NCBI GenBank assembly: GCA_910584285.1
Contig: CAJTYK010000001.1
Location: forward strand, 124,001 to 188,000
Direction of reading: 5' to 3'
Origin: an uncultured Oscillospiraceae bacterium
GTDB taxonomy: Bacteria > Bacillota > Clostridia > Oscillospirales > Oscillospiraceae
DNA: 64,000 nt
The first letter of the stretch is position 1, and the number at the start of each line of letters is the position of its first letter. A program made the position numbers and the translations under genes. This document shows, piece after piece, positions 6,972-14,178 of the stretch. The notes beneath the pieces were generated by a model, which had not been told where the DNA came from, made no database searches, and saw only the letters and a program-made list of their open reading frames with translations.

Positions 6972-8342
6972 TTACTTCGTCATGAACACGGAAGCGTCGC
7001 CGGCGCGGCCGGTCAGCTTGCCGTTCTCGGAGAAGCCCATCTTCTCCAGCCACTGGTCGAACTCCTTGATGGGACGCAGGCCAAAGACCTCGCGCAGCGC
7101 GGCGGCCTCATGGTAGCCGGTGCACTGGTACATCAGCATGCAGTCGTCGCCCTGGGGCACGCCCATCACGTAGTTGCAGCCCGCGGCCACCAGCAGGGTA
7201 GCCAGGTTCTCGATGTCGTTCTGGTCGGCCTTCATGTGGTTGGTGTAGCAGGCGTCGCAGCCCATAGGCAGACCGCTGAGCTTGCCCATGAAGTGATCCT
7301 CCAGGCCGGCGCGGGTGACCTGCTTGGAATCATACAGGTACTCGGGGCCGATGAAGCCGACGACGGTGTTCACCAGGAAGGGCTTGAAGTGGCGGCCGAA
7401 GCCGTAGCAGCGGGCCTCCATGGTCACCTGGTCCCAGCCGTTGTGGGCGTCGGAGGACAGCTCGGAGCCTTGGCCGGTCTCGAAGTACATCACGTTGGGG
7501 CCGGTGCAGGTGCCCCGGGTCAGCATGGTCTGGCGGCCGTCCTCCAGCATCTGGGTGGTCAGGCCGAAGGCCTCGTTGCCCTTCTGGGAGCCGGCGATGG
7601 ACTGGAACATCAGGTCCAGCGGAGCGCCGAACTTGTTGGCGGCCTCGGTCTGGGTGGTCACGTGGGCCAGCACGCAGATCTGGGTGGGAACCTCCCACTT
7701 GGCCTTGAACTCGTCCAGCATCTTCAGCAAACGGGCCACGCTTTCCACGGAGTCGTCCACGGGGTTGATGCCGATGACGGCGTCGCCGCAGCCCAGGGAC
7801 AGACCCTCCATCACGGAGGCCACGATGCCCTTGGGATCGTCGGTGGTGTGGTTGGGCTGGAGACGGGCGGAGAAGGTGCCCGGCAGGCCGATGGTGGTGT
7901 TGCAGTGGGCGCTGACGCGGATCTTCTTGGCAGCGTACACCAGATCCAGATTGCTCATCAGCTTGCACACGGCGGCCACGCACTCGGAGGTCAGGCCCCG
8001 GGAAGCGCGCTTGATCATGTCGCCGGTGGTCTTCTCGCTGAGCAGCCACTCACGGAACTCAGCCACGGTCTTATTCTTGAACTCGTTAAAAATGGTCTCG
8101 TTCAGGTCGTCCTGGATAATGCGGGTCACGTCGTCCTCCTCGTAGGGGACGGCGGGGCAGTTGCGCACCTCGTTCATGGTAAGGTTGGACAGAACCACCT
8201 TAGCAGCGACCCGTTCCTCCGCGGTTTCGGCGGCGATGCCTGCCAGCTTGTCGCCGGATTTTTCCTCGTTTGCCTTGGCCATGACCTCACGGATGGATTT
8301 GAACTCGTAGACATGGCCGAACAGCCTGGTTTTGAGAATCAC
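6972..8342 (-). CDS. eutB: Ethanolamine ammonia-lyase large subunit EutB
   Basis: Catalytic subunit that cleaves ethanolamine to acetaldehyde and ammonia by a radical mechanism. I start it at the GTG at 8342 (456 residues): this places AAGGG about eight bases upstream and matches the known family N-terminus MKLKTTLFGNVY (here ILKTRLFGHVY). A GTG nine bases further up touches the ribosome site. The TIM-barrel core shows family stretches ANEEKSGDKLAGIAA, RGLTSECVAAVCKLMSNLDL, HCNTTIGLPGTFSARLQPN and GDAVIGINPVDDS. It sits between eutA and eutC. Length and motifs are complete. Confidence 0.97.
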   Translation of the reverse strand: MILKTRLFGHVYEFKSIREVMAKANEEKSGDKLAGIAAETAEERVAAKVVLSNLTMNEVRNCPAVPYEEDDVTRIIQDDLNETIFNEFKNKTVAEFREWLLSEKTTGDMIKRASRGLTSECVAAVCKLMSNLDLVYAAKKIRVSAHCNTTIGLPGTFSARLQPNHTTDDPKGIVASVMEGLSLGCGDAVIGINPVDDSVESVARLLKMLDEFKAKWEVPTQICVLAHVTTQTEAANKFGAPLDLMFQSIAGSQKGNEAFGLTTQMLEDGRQTMLTRGTCTGPNVMYFETGQGSELSSDAHNGWDQVTMEARCYGFGRHFKPFLVNTVVGFIGPEYLYDSKQVTRAGLEDHFMGKLSGLPMGCDACYTNHMKADQNDIENLATLLVAAGCNYVMGVPQGDDCMLMYQCTGYHEAAALREVFGLRPIKEFDQWLEKMGFSENGKLTGRAGDASVFMTK

Positions 8343-8367
8343 TTTTTTCACCCCTTATTATTGTTCG

Positions 8368-9807
8368 TCAGGAATTGAACACCAAGGTCTTGATTACCAC
8401 GGGCAGAACCTGCCCACCGGCCACCGGCTCGCCGATGTCGATGTAGTCGCCGTTGGCGGTGTGTACTCCGTCGATGCAGATCACGGGCTTTTCGTGCTTG
8501 AGCATCACATTCAGCGCGTTGCCCAGCACCTTGCCCACATCGTTTTCCACCACCACGATGAGCGGGAATCTGCTGTCTATCACCTCCTTTGCCGATTCGA
8601 TGATTGCCGCCGCCAGCGCCTGGACTTCCACAAAGCTGGTGCGTTTTTCCCCGGCGAAGGCGATGGCGATCTGCTCGATCTTGCCCTCCGGCATATGCAG
8701 CGGCAGTTGATATGCAATCGAGGCTTTCAGCGTCTCCAGCGACGCCTCGTCCTCAGCGGAGACTTTCAAAATGGGCACATTCTTGACGGGGAGCAGGTTG
8801 GCGTCATAGCGGATGGTGCTCCCGCTCACGTCGGTGGCGTGGGTGCCCGCCCCCACCACCGTGGCCCGGATGGTCTCCAGGGCGGGGCACCGCTCCACCC
8901 TGGACAGGTCGGGATCCTCCCGGATGGCCCGGCCCAGCAGCACGCCGATATCCCCATACCGGAACACGTCCCCAGGCTGATCCTGGTACACGCAGTCGGC
9001 CACGCCGCCGGAGAAGGTGACCGCCTTCACCCGGGGCCGGTCGGCCAGCATCTTGCCGGAGTTGGTATACAGCCCCTTGTGCTCCCCGTCCGGCTGGGTG
9101 AGGTGGAGGGCCTGGGCCAGCTGGGCGGCCATGAGCCGGCACACCTGATACAGCACCTCCGGATCGGCCCGGTTGCCGGCGGAGATCTGGATGCCATGCC
9201 GGTTGGCCAGGGCCTGGATTTTGGGATAGACATAGGTCAGCTTGCCGTCCGCCACCTTGATTAACCGTCCGCCGATATCCAGGCAGCAGGTGCTGCGCAG
9301 GGTGCCGGTGTCGTACAGGGCGATGTTGCTGGTGCCGCCCCCCACGTCCAGGTTGGCCACCGGGATACGGCGCTTTTTGGACAGGGCGTCCGCCCCGGCC
9401 CCCCGGGCGGAGAGGACGGACTCCAGGTCGGGGCCCGCCGTGGCTACCACGAAGTCCCCCGCCATGTCGGACAGGGCGGCCAGCACCTCGTTGGCATTCT
9501 GCTTCCGGGCGGTCTCACCGGTGATGATCACCGCGCCGGTCTGGATGTCCTCCGGCTTCATGCCGCCGGCGGCGTACTCCCGGCGCACAATGTCCTTCAC
9601 CGCCTCCGCGTCGATCTCCGTGGGAGATTTCAAGGGGGTGAAGTAGATGGGGCTGCGGTAGATGACCTCCTTGTCCACGATATCGATCTGAGGGGCCATG
9701 TAGCTCACCGCTCGGTTCTCCAGGGTCAGGCGGCTGAAAATCAGTTGTGTGGTGGATGTTCCAATGTCAATGCCTGCGCTGAGAATGACTTCATGCAAAA
9801 TAACCAC
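8368..9807 (-). CDS. eutA: Ethanolamine ammonia-lyase reactivating factor EutA
   Basis: 479-residue ATPase of the actin/Hsp70 type that removes damaged cobalamin from EutBC and lets a fresh cofactor in. The phosphate-1 motif SAGIDIGTSTTQLIF is near residues 10-24, and the second motif VANLDVGGGTSNIALYDTG near 147-165. The start is a GTG at 9807 with AGGAG six bases before it. Upstream lies a 98-base gap to eutW that contains a strong terminator and two overlapping hairpins, so this gene and all eut genes after it are likely under a second EutV checkpoint. Confidence 0.94.
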   Translation of the reverse strand: MVILHEVILSAGIDIGTSTTQLIFSRLTLENRAVSYMAPQIDIVDKEVIYRSPIYFTPLKSPTEIDAEAVKDIVRREYAAGGMKPEDIQTGAVIITGETARKQNANEVLAALSDMAGDFVVATAGPDLESVLSARGAGADALSKKRRIPVANLDVGGGTSNIALYDTGTLRSTCCLDIGGRLIKVADGKLTYVYPKIQALANRHGIQISAGNRADPEVLYQVCRLMAAQLAQALHLTQPDGEHKGLYTNSGKMLADRPRVKAVTFSGGVADCVYQDQPGDVFRYGDIGVLLGRAIREDPDLSRVERCPALETIRATVVGAGTHATDVSGSTIRYDANLLPVKNVPILKVSAEDEASLETLKASIAYQLPLHMPEGKIEQIAIAFAGEKRTSFVEVQALAAAIIESAKEVIDSRFPLIVVVENDVGKVLGNALNVMLKHEKPVICIDGVHTANGDYIDIGEPVAGGQVLPVVIKTLVFNS

Positions 9808-9830
9808 CCGCTTCTCCTAAAAATAGTCCG

Positions 9831-9879
9831 AAAAAAAGGCAGCCCAAGGCATGGGGGCCTCCCCCCGTGCCCGAGCTGC
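9831..9879 (-). terminator. Intrinsic terminator in the eutW-eutA gap (EutV-controlled)
   Basis: In the transcript the arms GCAGCUCGGGCA and UGCCUUGGGCUGC pair with one bulge, extended by GGGGG/CCCCC, and the hairpin is followed by CUUUUUUU. It lies upstream of eutA in mid-operon, where an unconditional terminator would silence the lyase genes. Its 5' arm shares bases 9873-9879 with the upstream hairpin, so only one can form at a time. Confidence 0.85.
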
Positions 9880-9920
9880 ACCGCTCCAAGCGAAGTCCGG
9901 CGGCGTTACGTCACGTCGTC
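9873..9920 (-). promoter_or_regulatory. Dual-hairpin ANTAR (EutV) antiterminator before eutA
   Basis: First hairpin (9899-9920) has loop GACGUA with closing pairs U-A, G-C, C-G and further pairs beyond a mismatch; its 5' arm lies in the last codons of eutW. Second hairpin (9873-9886) is GAGC/GCUC with loop GGUGCA. The spacing is about 12 bases. The second hairpin consumes the 5' arm of the terminator. EutV has an ANTAR domain, the known binder of such paired six-base-loop hairpins, so binding of phosphorylated EutV should allow read-through into eutA. Confidence 0.75.
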
Positions 9921-11318
9921 GGGGTTGGTCAGTTGGTTTCTGAAATCAAAGGTCACCTGAGTGCCCCTGGGCCCGGACTCAATGTCCAGGTTGCCAAAGA
10001 GCTTATCCTCCACCAGGGTCTGGACGATGGACAGCCCCAGCCGGGACTTGGTGGCGTCCTGCACGTTGAAGCCCCGCCCGTTGTCGATGACCTGGATGCG
10101 GGAGTAGAGATCCCCCCGGGTCATGACGATGCGGACAAGCCCCCGCCTGTCCGGCTCAAAGGCGTACTTCATGGCGTTTTGCAGCAGCTCGTTCACCACC
10201 AGGGCCACCGACGTGCCCACGTCGGAGTCCACCGTGAAGTCGCCCCCCTCCATGGAGACGGCCACCTTCAGGTGGGGCCCGGCGCAGGAGCGCAGGGCGT
10301 TGCTTCTGATGTTGCGCACCACGTCGCTGAGCAGCACCTCGTCCATGCCGCTCTGGGCCAGCAGCTCGTGGGTGCTGGCGATGGCGATGATCCGGTTCAT
10401 GCTCTCCTCCAGCACCTTCCGGGTCTCCGGGCTGTCGCAGCGCCTGGTCTGGAGCCGCAGCAGGCTGGCGATGGTCTGGAGGTTGTTCTTCACCCGGTGA
10501 TGCATCTCCTTCACCGCCACCGACTTGAGGATGAGGGCCTTCTCCTGCTCCCTCCGCCAGGTGAGATCCCGAATTACCAGCACAAAGGCCATATTGGGGG
10601 CCCCCAGGGGGATGCGCTTCACATCCAGCACATAGCGGCCTACCTCGACCTCCATGTGGGAACCCTCGCAGGCGGGATCCGCGTTTACCAGGAATACGTT
10701 GTCATAGGGCTGGCCCAGCACGTCGTCAATATAGCCCAGCTTCTGGTACAGCTCCTTGGCCAGGGTGTTGCGGAAGGTGATGATCCCGCCCTCGTCCACG
10801 ATGAGCAGGGCCTCGTCGATGCACTCCGTCAGCCAGTTGTTTTCCGGCATCACCCGGTTGAACCCTCCGGAGATGGCCTCATAGCTCTGCTGGGCGGACT
10901 GGAGGCGCTGGTTGGTAAAGAATTTCTCGTCGATGTGCCGCTCCTGAATCAGCACGCCGATGATGTGATCCCCGTTGCGGATGGGCTCCACCGACTGGAT
11001 GGTGCGGCGGTTCTCCTGGGTGACCGCCTTCATCTGCTTGGTGCTCACCCCCAGGCGGGAGGTTCTGGCCACCGCCGGCTCGTTCTCCGCCTTGGCCAGC
11101 ATCCCCACCACCGATTTCTGGTAGGAGGAGGGGAACCCGGAGGGCTTGGCCTCCGCCACCACAATGGAGTCGGCGTTCCGGCAGGGGCAGTCGATGAAGA
11201 TGTCCGCGTCGGTCAGATCGGCGATGATCTGCAAAAACGGCGCCAGGGCTTCGATGGTGGAGATCTCGTCCTCCGTGAGGGTGGTATATTTGTGGCAAAG
11301 ATCCCGGATGACGCCCAC
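9906..11318 (-). CDS. eutW: Ethanolamine sensor histidine kinase EutW
   Basis: 470-residue soluble kinase of the HisKA_2/PdtaS type that senses ethanolamine and phosphorylates EutV. Residues 1-140 form the family's N-terminal sensor domain with a cysteine pair (DCPCRN, near 43-48). A PAS-like domain spans about 160-260. The phosphoacceptor motif EMHHRVKNNLQ places His273/274, and the ATPase domain follows (N box VVNELLQNAMKYAF, DNGRGF). There is no transmembrane segment. The start is a GTG at 11318 with AAGGAGGAG eight bases before it; that site overlaps the eutV stop. The last codons form part of the eutA antiterminator. Confidence 0.95.
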   Translation of the reverse strand: MGVIRDLCHKYTTLTEDEISTIEALAPFLQIIADLTDADIFIDCPCRNADSIVVAEAKPSGFPSSYQKSVVGMLAKAENEPAVARTSRLGVSTKQMKAVTQENRRTIQSVEPIRNGDHIIGVLIQERHIDEKFFTNQRLQSAQQSYEAISGGFNRVMPENNWLTECIDEALLIVDEGGIITFRNTLAKELYQKLGYIDDVLGQPYDNVFLVNADPACEGSHMEVEVGRYVLDVKRIPLGAPNMAFVLVIRDLTWRREQEKALILKSVAVKEMHHRVKNNLQTIASLLRLQTRRCDSPETRKVLEESMNRIIAIASTHELLAQSGMDEVLLSDVVRNIRSNALRSCAGPHLKVAVSMEGGDFTVDSDVGTSVALVVNELLQNAMKYAFEPDRRGLVRIVMTRGDLYSRIQVIDNGRGFNVQDATKSRLGLSIVQTLVEDKLFGNLDIESGPRGTQVTFDFRNQLTNPDDVT

Positions 11319-11323
11319 CTTGC

Positions 11324-11908
11324 CTACTCCTCCTTCTGCATCAAAATAAACTCGGCAATCCGGTACATGGACAGGTGCTTGCTCTGGCTCAGCGCCCGGA
11401 TATAGTCATAGGCCTCCTGCTCGCTCTTGCCCTGCTCCGCCATGATCAGGCCCTTGGCCTTCTCAATCACAATGCGGTTTTCCAGCCGGGCCGCCGTCTT
11501 TTCCATGTCCTTCCGGAGCTGGCGCATCTCCTGGCTGCGGGCGGCGGCCAGCTCGATGCTGGGCACCAGCGACTTCTCGTCGATGGGCTTCACCAAGTAG
11601 CCGTTGACGCCGTAGCTCTTGGCCCGATTGATGAAGTCCCGCTCGCTGTAGGCCGTCAGCATGACGATGGCCCCGGCCAGGTTTTCCTCGTGGATGATCC
11701 GGGCGGCGGACAGCCCGTCCAGGAAGGGCATCTTCACGTCCAGCAGGATCAGATCCGGGCGGTGCTGCCGGCACAGCTCTACAGCATCCAGCCCGTCGGA
11801 GGCCTCCGCCACCACCTCGTAGCCCGCCGAGGTGAGCAGCTCCCGCAGATCCATTTTGGTGACGGGCTCATCGTCGGCGACGATAATCCGGATCTTCTCG
11901 TTCTCCAT
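11324..11908 (-). CDS. eutV: Response regulator EutV with RNA-binding ANTAR domain
   Basis: 194 residues. The receiver domain (1-125) has the acidic pair Asp12/Asp13, the phosphoacceptor Asp57 in LILLDVKMP, the Thr in MLTAYS and the Lys in GYLVKPI. A coiled linker leads to a C-terminal ANTAR domain (about 138-192: AARLENRIVIEKAKGLIM, then YDYIRALSQSKHLSMYRIAE). When phosphorylated by EutW, EutV binds paired hairpins in nascent RNA and stops terminator formation. Three fitting targets are visible in this window, before eutS, eutA and eutG. The gene sits 22 bases after eutP; start ATG with AGGAGG. Confidence 0.97.
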   Translation of the reverse strand: MENEKIRIIVADDEPVTKMDLRELLTSAGYEVVAEASDGLDAVELCRQHRPDLILLDVKMPFLDGLSAARIIHEENLAGAIVMLTAYSERDFINRAKSYGVNGYLVKPIDEKSLVPSIELAAARSQEMRQLRKDMEKTAARLENRIVIEKAKGLIMAEQGKSEQEAYDYIRALSQSKHLSMYRIAEFILMQKEE

Positions 11909-11930
11909 GGGGCCTCCTATCGATCTGCTT

Positions 11931-12371
11931 CTATAAATTCAGAAATTCCACCAGCTCGGGCACACCCTTGCCGGTGACGCCGCTGGCCACAAAGATGTCC
12001 TCCGCCCCCGCCATGCGCAGGTACTTTTTTGCCTTCTCCACTTGCTCCGGAGTGGCCAAATCCTCCTTGGTGACAACGCCCACAATGGGCTTGGCAAACA
12101 TGGTGCCGTAGGCCGGAGGGAACATGGTTCCGTCCTCGGTGGCCTCCTGCACCAGCACCACGATGTCGGCGTCGGTGGCGGTCACCATCAAAGCGCCCCG
12201 GAACCCCCGGCGCTCCAGATACTCCCCCGGCGTGTCGATCATGTTCTGGTTGACGATGGACACGGTCTGGGTCTTGTGGTAGCGAACCTCCTCGTGGCTG
12301 ATGCACTGGCACAAGGTAGTCTTGCCCGCCGCCGACCGGCCCATCAGAACGATGCGCGTCTTGTCCGCCAT
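11931..12371 (-). CDS. eutP: EutP/PduV-family GTPase-like protein
   Basis: 146 residues. Small P-loop protein of the EutP/PduV family; the phosphate-binding loop GRSAAGKTT is at residues 11-19, and the NKxD-like motif appears as VTKEDLATPEQ. EutP has been reported as an acetate kinase or GTPase in other bacteria, so its role is not settled; a link between the compartment and the cell structure has also been proposed for PduV. It starts four bases after the eutS stop, showing tight coupling. Typical length and position (eutS-eutP-eutV-eutW) for Firmicute operons. Confidence 0.93.
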   Translation of the reverse strand: MADKTRIVLMGRSAAGKTTLCQCISHEEVRYHKTQTVSIVNQNMIDTPGEYLERRGFRGALMVTATDADIVVLVQEATEDGTMFPPAYGTMFAKPIVGVVTKEDLATPEQVEKAKKYLRMAGAEDIFVASGVTGKGVPELVEFLNL

Positions 12372-12375
12372 GCCG

Positions 12376-12726
12376 TCAGGTCTTAGTCATGGGGGCGGGA
12401 GAGAACCCCATCATGTCGCACAGCACCTTCATCACGTCCCGCAGGGAGGCCTCCACAGCGGCCACGTCCCCGGTGAACACCAGGGAGCCGTTGAACCGAT
12501 CCACAAAGCCGATCTTCACGTCGGCGGCCTTGGAGGCCACGTCGGCGGCGATCATGGCTCCCTCGCTGGGGGTGATGGTGAGGATGCCGATAGCGCCCTC
12601 CGCGTCCAGCAGCCCCAGCTTGGCGTAGAGATCCTTGGTGGGGTTGGCGATCACATGGGCCAGCGTAACCTGTTTGCCCGGGACAAACTCCTGAATAATT
12701 CGCTTTTTCTCGTCCAGTTCGATCAT
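12376..12726 (-). CDS. eutS: BMC-H shell protein EutS
   Basis: 116-residue permuted BMC-H shell protein, first gene of the operon. The typical beginning is RIIQEFVPGKQVTLAHVIANP and the middle reads GILTITPSEGAMIAADVA. EutS forms bent hexamers that shape compartment edges, and enteric EutS can form shells alone. The ATG at 12726 has AAGGAGGGG about six bases upstream. It is preceded by a roughly 195-base leader carrying a promoter, two hairpins and a terminator. Confidence 0.95.
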   Translation of the reverse strand: MIELDEKKRIIQEFVPGKQVTLAHVIANPTKDLYAKLGLLDAEGAIGILTITPSEGAMIAADVASKAADVKIGFVDRFNGSLVFTGDVAAVEASLRDVMKVLCDMMGFSPAPMTKT

Positions 12727-12782
12727 GCAGTCCCCTCCTTGCTCTGCGCGCAGCCGGAATGCCGCGGCACAGGAAACCGGTT

Positions 12783-12827
12783 AAAAACATAATAACTCCT
12801 GTCAATATTCCTATCAACAGAAGTTAC
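12783..12827 (-). terminator. Intrinsic terminator in the eutS leader
   Basis: A 16-base-pair stem (5' arm at 12827-12812, 3' arm at 12807-12792) with a GGAA loop and two or three G-U pairs is followed by UAUGUUUUUAA. It lies between the promoter and the first operon gene, so default transcription should stop here. Confidence 0.85.
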
Positions 12828-12873
12828 ATCACTTCAAGTCAAACCCAAACCGCGTTGGCGCTGGCGTCGCGCC
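12820..12873 (-). promoter_or_regulatory. Dual-hairpin ANTAR (EutV) antiterminator before eutS
   Basis: First hairpin (12857-12873) is GGCGC/GCGCC with a seven-base loop GACGCCA. Second hairpin (12820-12835) is GAAGU/ACUUC with loop GAUGUA; its 3' arm uses the same bases as the 5' arm of the terminator at 12783-12827. The linker is about 21 bases. The layout matches a EutV target, though the first loop has one extra base. Confidence 0.65.
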
Positions 12874-12927
12874 GCCGCAGGCTGTGCCGCCGTATTCAGT
12901 TGTGGATATCATGAAATTTCGCTTTTT

Positions 12928-12956
12928 ATTTTAGCAGACAATTTAACCATTGTCAA
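12928..12956 (-). promoter_or_regulatory. Promoter of the eut operon
   Basis: TTGACA (12951-12956), 17-base spacer, TAAAAT (12928-12933), reading toward eutS. Near-consensus vegetative sigma factor promoter; transcription should begin near 12921. The strength of the promoter supports control by termination rather than by initiation. Confidence 0.85.
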
Positions 12957-13015
12957 CAAAGGCGGCAAAATTTTGTTAATTATTTTCAAATACTGGGGCC
13001 GGACGGGCCAGGGTC

Positions 13016-13045
13016 TTTACAGCGGGGCGGCCCCTGTGCTATACT
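13016..13045 (+). promoter_or_regulatory. Promoter of the DUF2284 gene
   Basis: TTTACA (13016-13021), 18-base spacer, TATACT (13040-13045). It reads away from the eut promoter; the ribosome site GGAGGGGG follows before the ATG at 13089. The rest of 12727-13088 holds only the eut leader and this promoter. Confidence 0.6.
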
Positions 13046-13088
13046 TGTCCCAGCAAAATGCCGGGAAACCGGCGGAGGGGGCGCGGGT

Positions 13089-13637
13089 ATGTACACCACG
13101 CAGGTAAAAACGGCGACGCTGCCGGTATCCCGGTGGCTGGACAGCTACTGCACGCCGGAGCGGTTCCGGGACGCCTGCCGGGCCTGCCCGGACTACGGGA
13201 GGGTATGGTCCTGCCCGCCGGGGGTGCCCGACGCCCGGACGGCCTTCGCCCCCTTTCGCACGGTATACCTCGTGGGGGTGCGGGTGGACTACGCCCCCGA
13301 GACTATCGCCGCGGCAGACACCCCGGAACGCACCGAGGCCCTGCGGCAGGCCAGCTACGGCGTGGTGAAAAAGCAGCTGCTGTCCACCCTGCTGGAGCTG
13401 GAAAAGGCGGTGCCGGGGAGCTGGACGGTGGCGGCGGGCCGGTGCGAGCAGTGCGATGTGTGCACCCGGCGGGAGGGCCTGCCCTGCCGAAGGCCGGATC
13501 GGATGCGCTATTCCTTCTCCGCCTTCGGCTTCGATCTGGGCAAGCTGGCCCGGGAGCAGTTGGGGCTGGAGCTGCTGTGGGCGGATCGGGGCCTGCCAGC
13601 CTACAACGCCGCCATCGCCGCGTTTCTCACGCCTTAA
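13089..13637 (+). CDS. DUF2284 cysteine-rich putative metal-binding protein
   Basis: 182 residues. The cysteine pattern of DUF2284 proteins is clear: CRACPDYGRVWSCPPGVP near residues 34-51, and CEQCDVCTRREGLPC near 124-138, then the conserved end region MRYSFSAFGFDLGKLA. The family is thought to bind a metal or Fe-S cluster, and its reaction is unknown. The gene is alone, between the divergent eut promoter and a shared terminator. Start chosen at ATG 13089 (GGAGG about 9 bases upstream). No signal peptide, so cytoplasmic. Confidence 0.85.
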   Translation: MYTTQVKTATLPVSRWLDSYCTPERFRDACRACPDYGRVWSCPPGVPDARTAFAPFRTVYLVGVRVDYAPETIAAADTPERTEALRQASYGVVKKQLLSTLLELEKAVPGSWTVAAGRCEQCDVCTRREGLPCRRPDRMRYSFSAFGFDLGKLAREQLGLELLWADRGLPAYNAAIAAFLTP

Positions 13638-13648
13638 TACTTAACCAT

Positions 13649-13682
13649 AAACGGGGCCCCGCCTGCCGACGGGGTCCCGTTT
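13649..13682. terminator. Bidirectional terminator between convergent genes
   Basis: Arms AAACGGGGCCCCG and CGGGGTCCCGTTT (13 pairs, one G-T) around a short loop, with A- and T-rich ends on each side. Serves the DUF2284 gene and the convergent acetyltransferase gene. Confidence 0.8.
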
Positions 13683-13686
13683 CGCG

Positions 13687-14160
13687 TTACAGCGTTTTTA
13701 CCATGATGTTTTCATCCAACCCAGGCAGAATTGCGTCGGGCACATAGCCCACCTTCCGGTAGCCCATGGACTGGTAGAGGGCCTTGGCCCGGGGGTTGAA
13801 GCTGCTCACCAGGAGGGATACCTTCCGGAAGCCCAGCTCTCGGGCCACCCCCTCGTAGACCCGCAGCAGGGTGTGGCCCACCCCCATGCCCCGGAACCGC
13901 TTCTTCACGCCCAGCAGCGCCAGGTAGGGAAAGGCACCGAAGAAGCCGTTGCGCTCCACCTGCATGGCACCCACCACCTCGTTGCGGGAGTCCACGGCCA
14001 GCCACAGATCCCCCTTGGCCACGGCCTCGGACAGGATGGTGTCCAGCCGCCCCTCCCGGGTAAAGTAGTGATCATAGAGGGCGCTGTCCAGGAAGACCTC
14101 CCGGATCTCGGGGAGGCGCTCCGGTGCGGCCCGCTCTATGGTTACATTGATTCCGTTCAT
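13687..14160 (-). CDS. GNAT-family N-acetyltransferase
   Basis: 157 residues. One GNAT domain: the acetyl-CoA loop KKRFRGMGVGHTLLRVYEG lies near residues 85-103, preceded by strand GAFPYLALLGV; the later NPRAKALYQSMGYRKVGY is the usual motif B. The substrate is not predictable. It lies 18 bases downstream of the Eis-like gene in the same direction, so the two acetyltransferases likely share a transcript. Start ATG at 14160. Confidence 0.85.
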   Translation of the reverse strand: MNGINVTIERAAPERLPEIREVFLDSALYDHYFTREGRLDTILSEAVAKGDLWLAVDSRNEVVGAMQVERNGFFGAFPYLALLGVKKRFRGMGVGHTLLRVYEGVARELGFRKVSLLVSSFNPRAKALYQSMGYRKVGYVPDAILPGLDENIMVKTL

Positions 14161-14178
14161 ACAGTCTCCTGCTTCCCG

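Noticed and set aside
12727..12921. Cobalamin riboswitch in the eutS leader
   Set aside because: I looked for the B12 box and the long multi-helix fold and did not see them; the leader is explained by the ANTAR hairpins and terminator.
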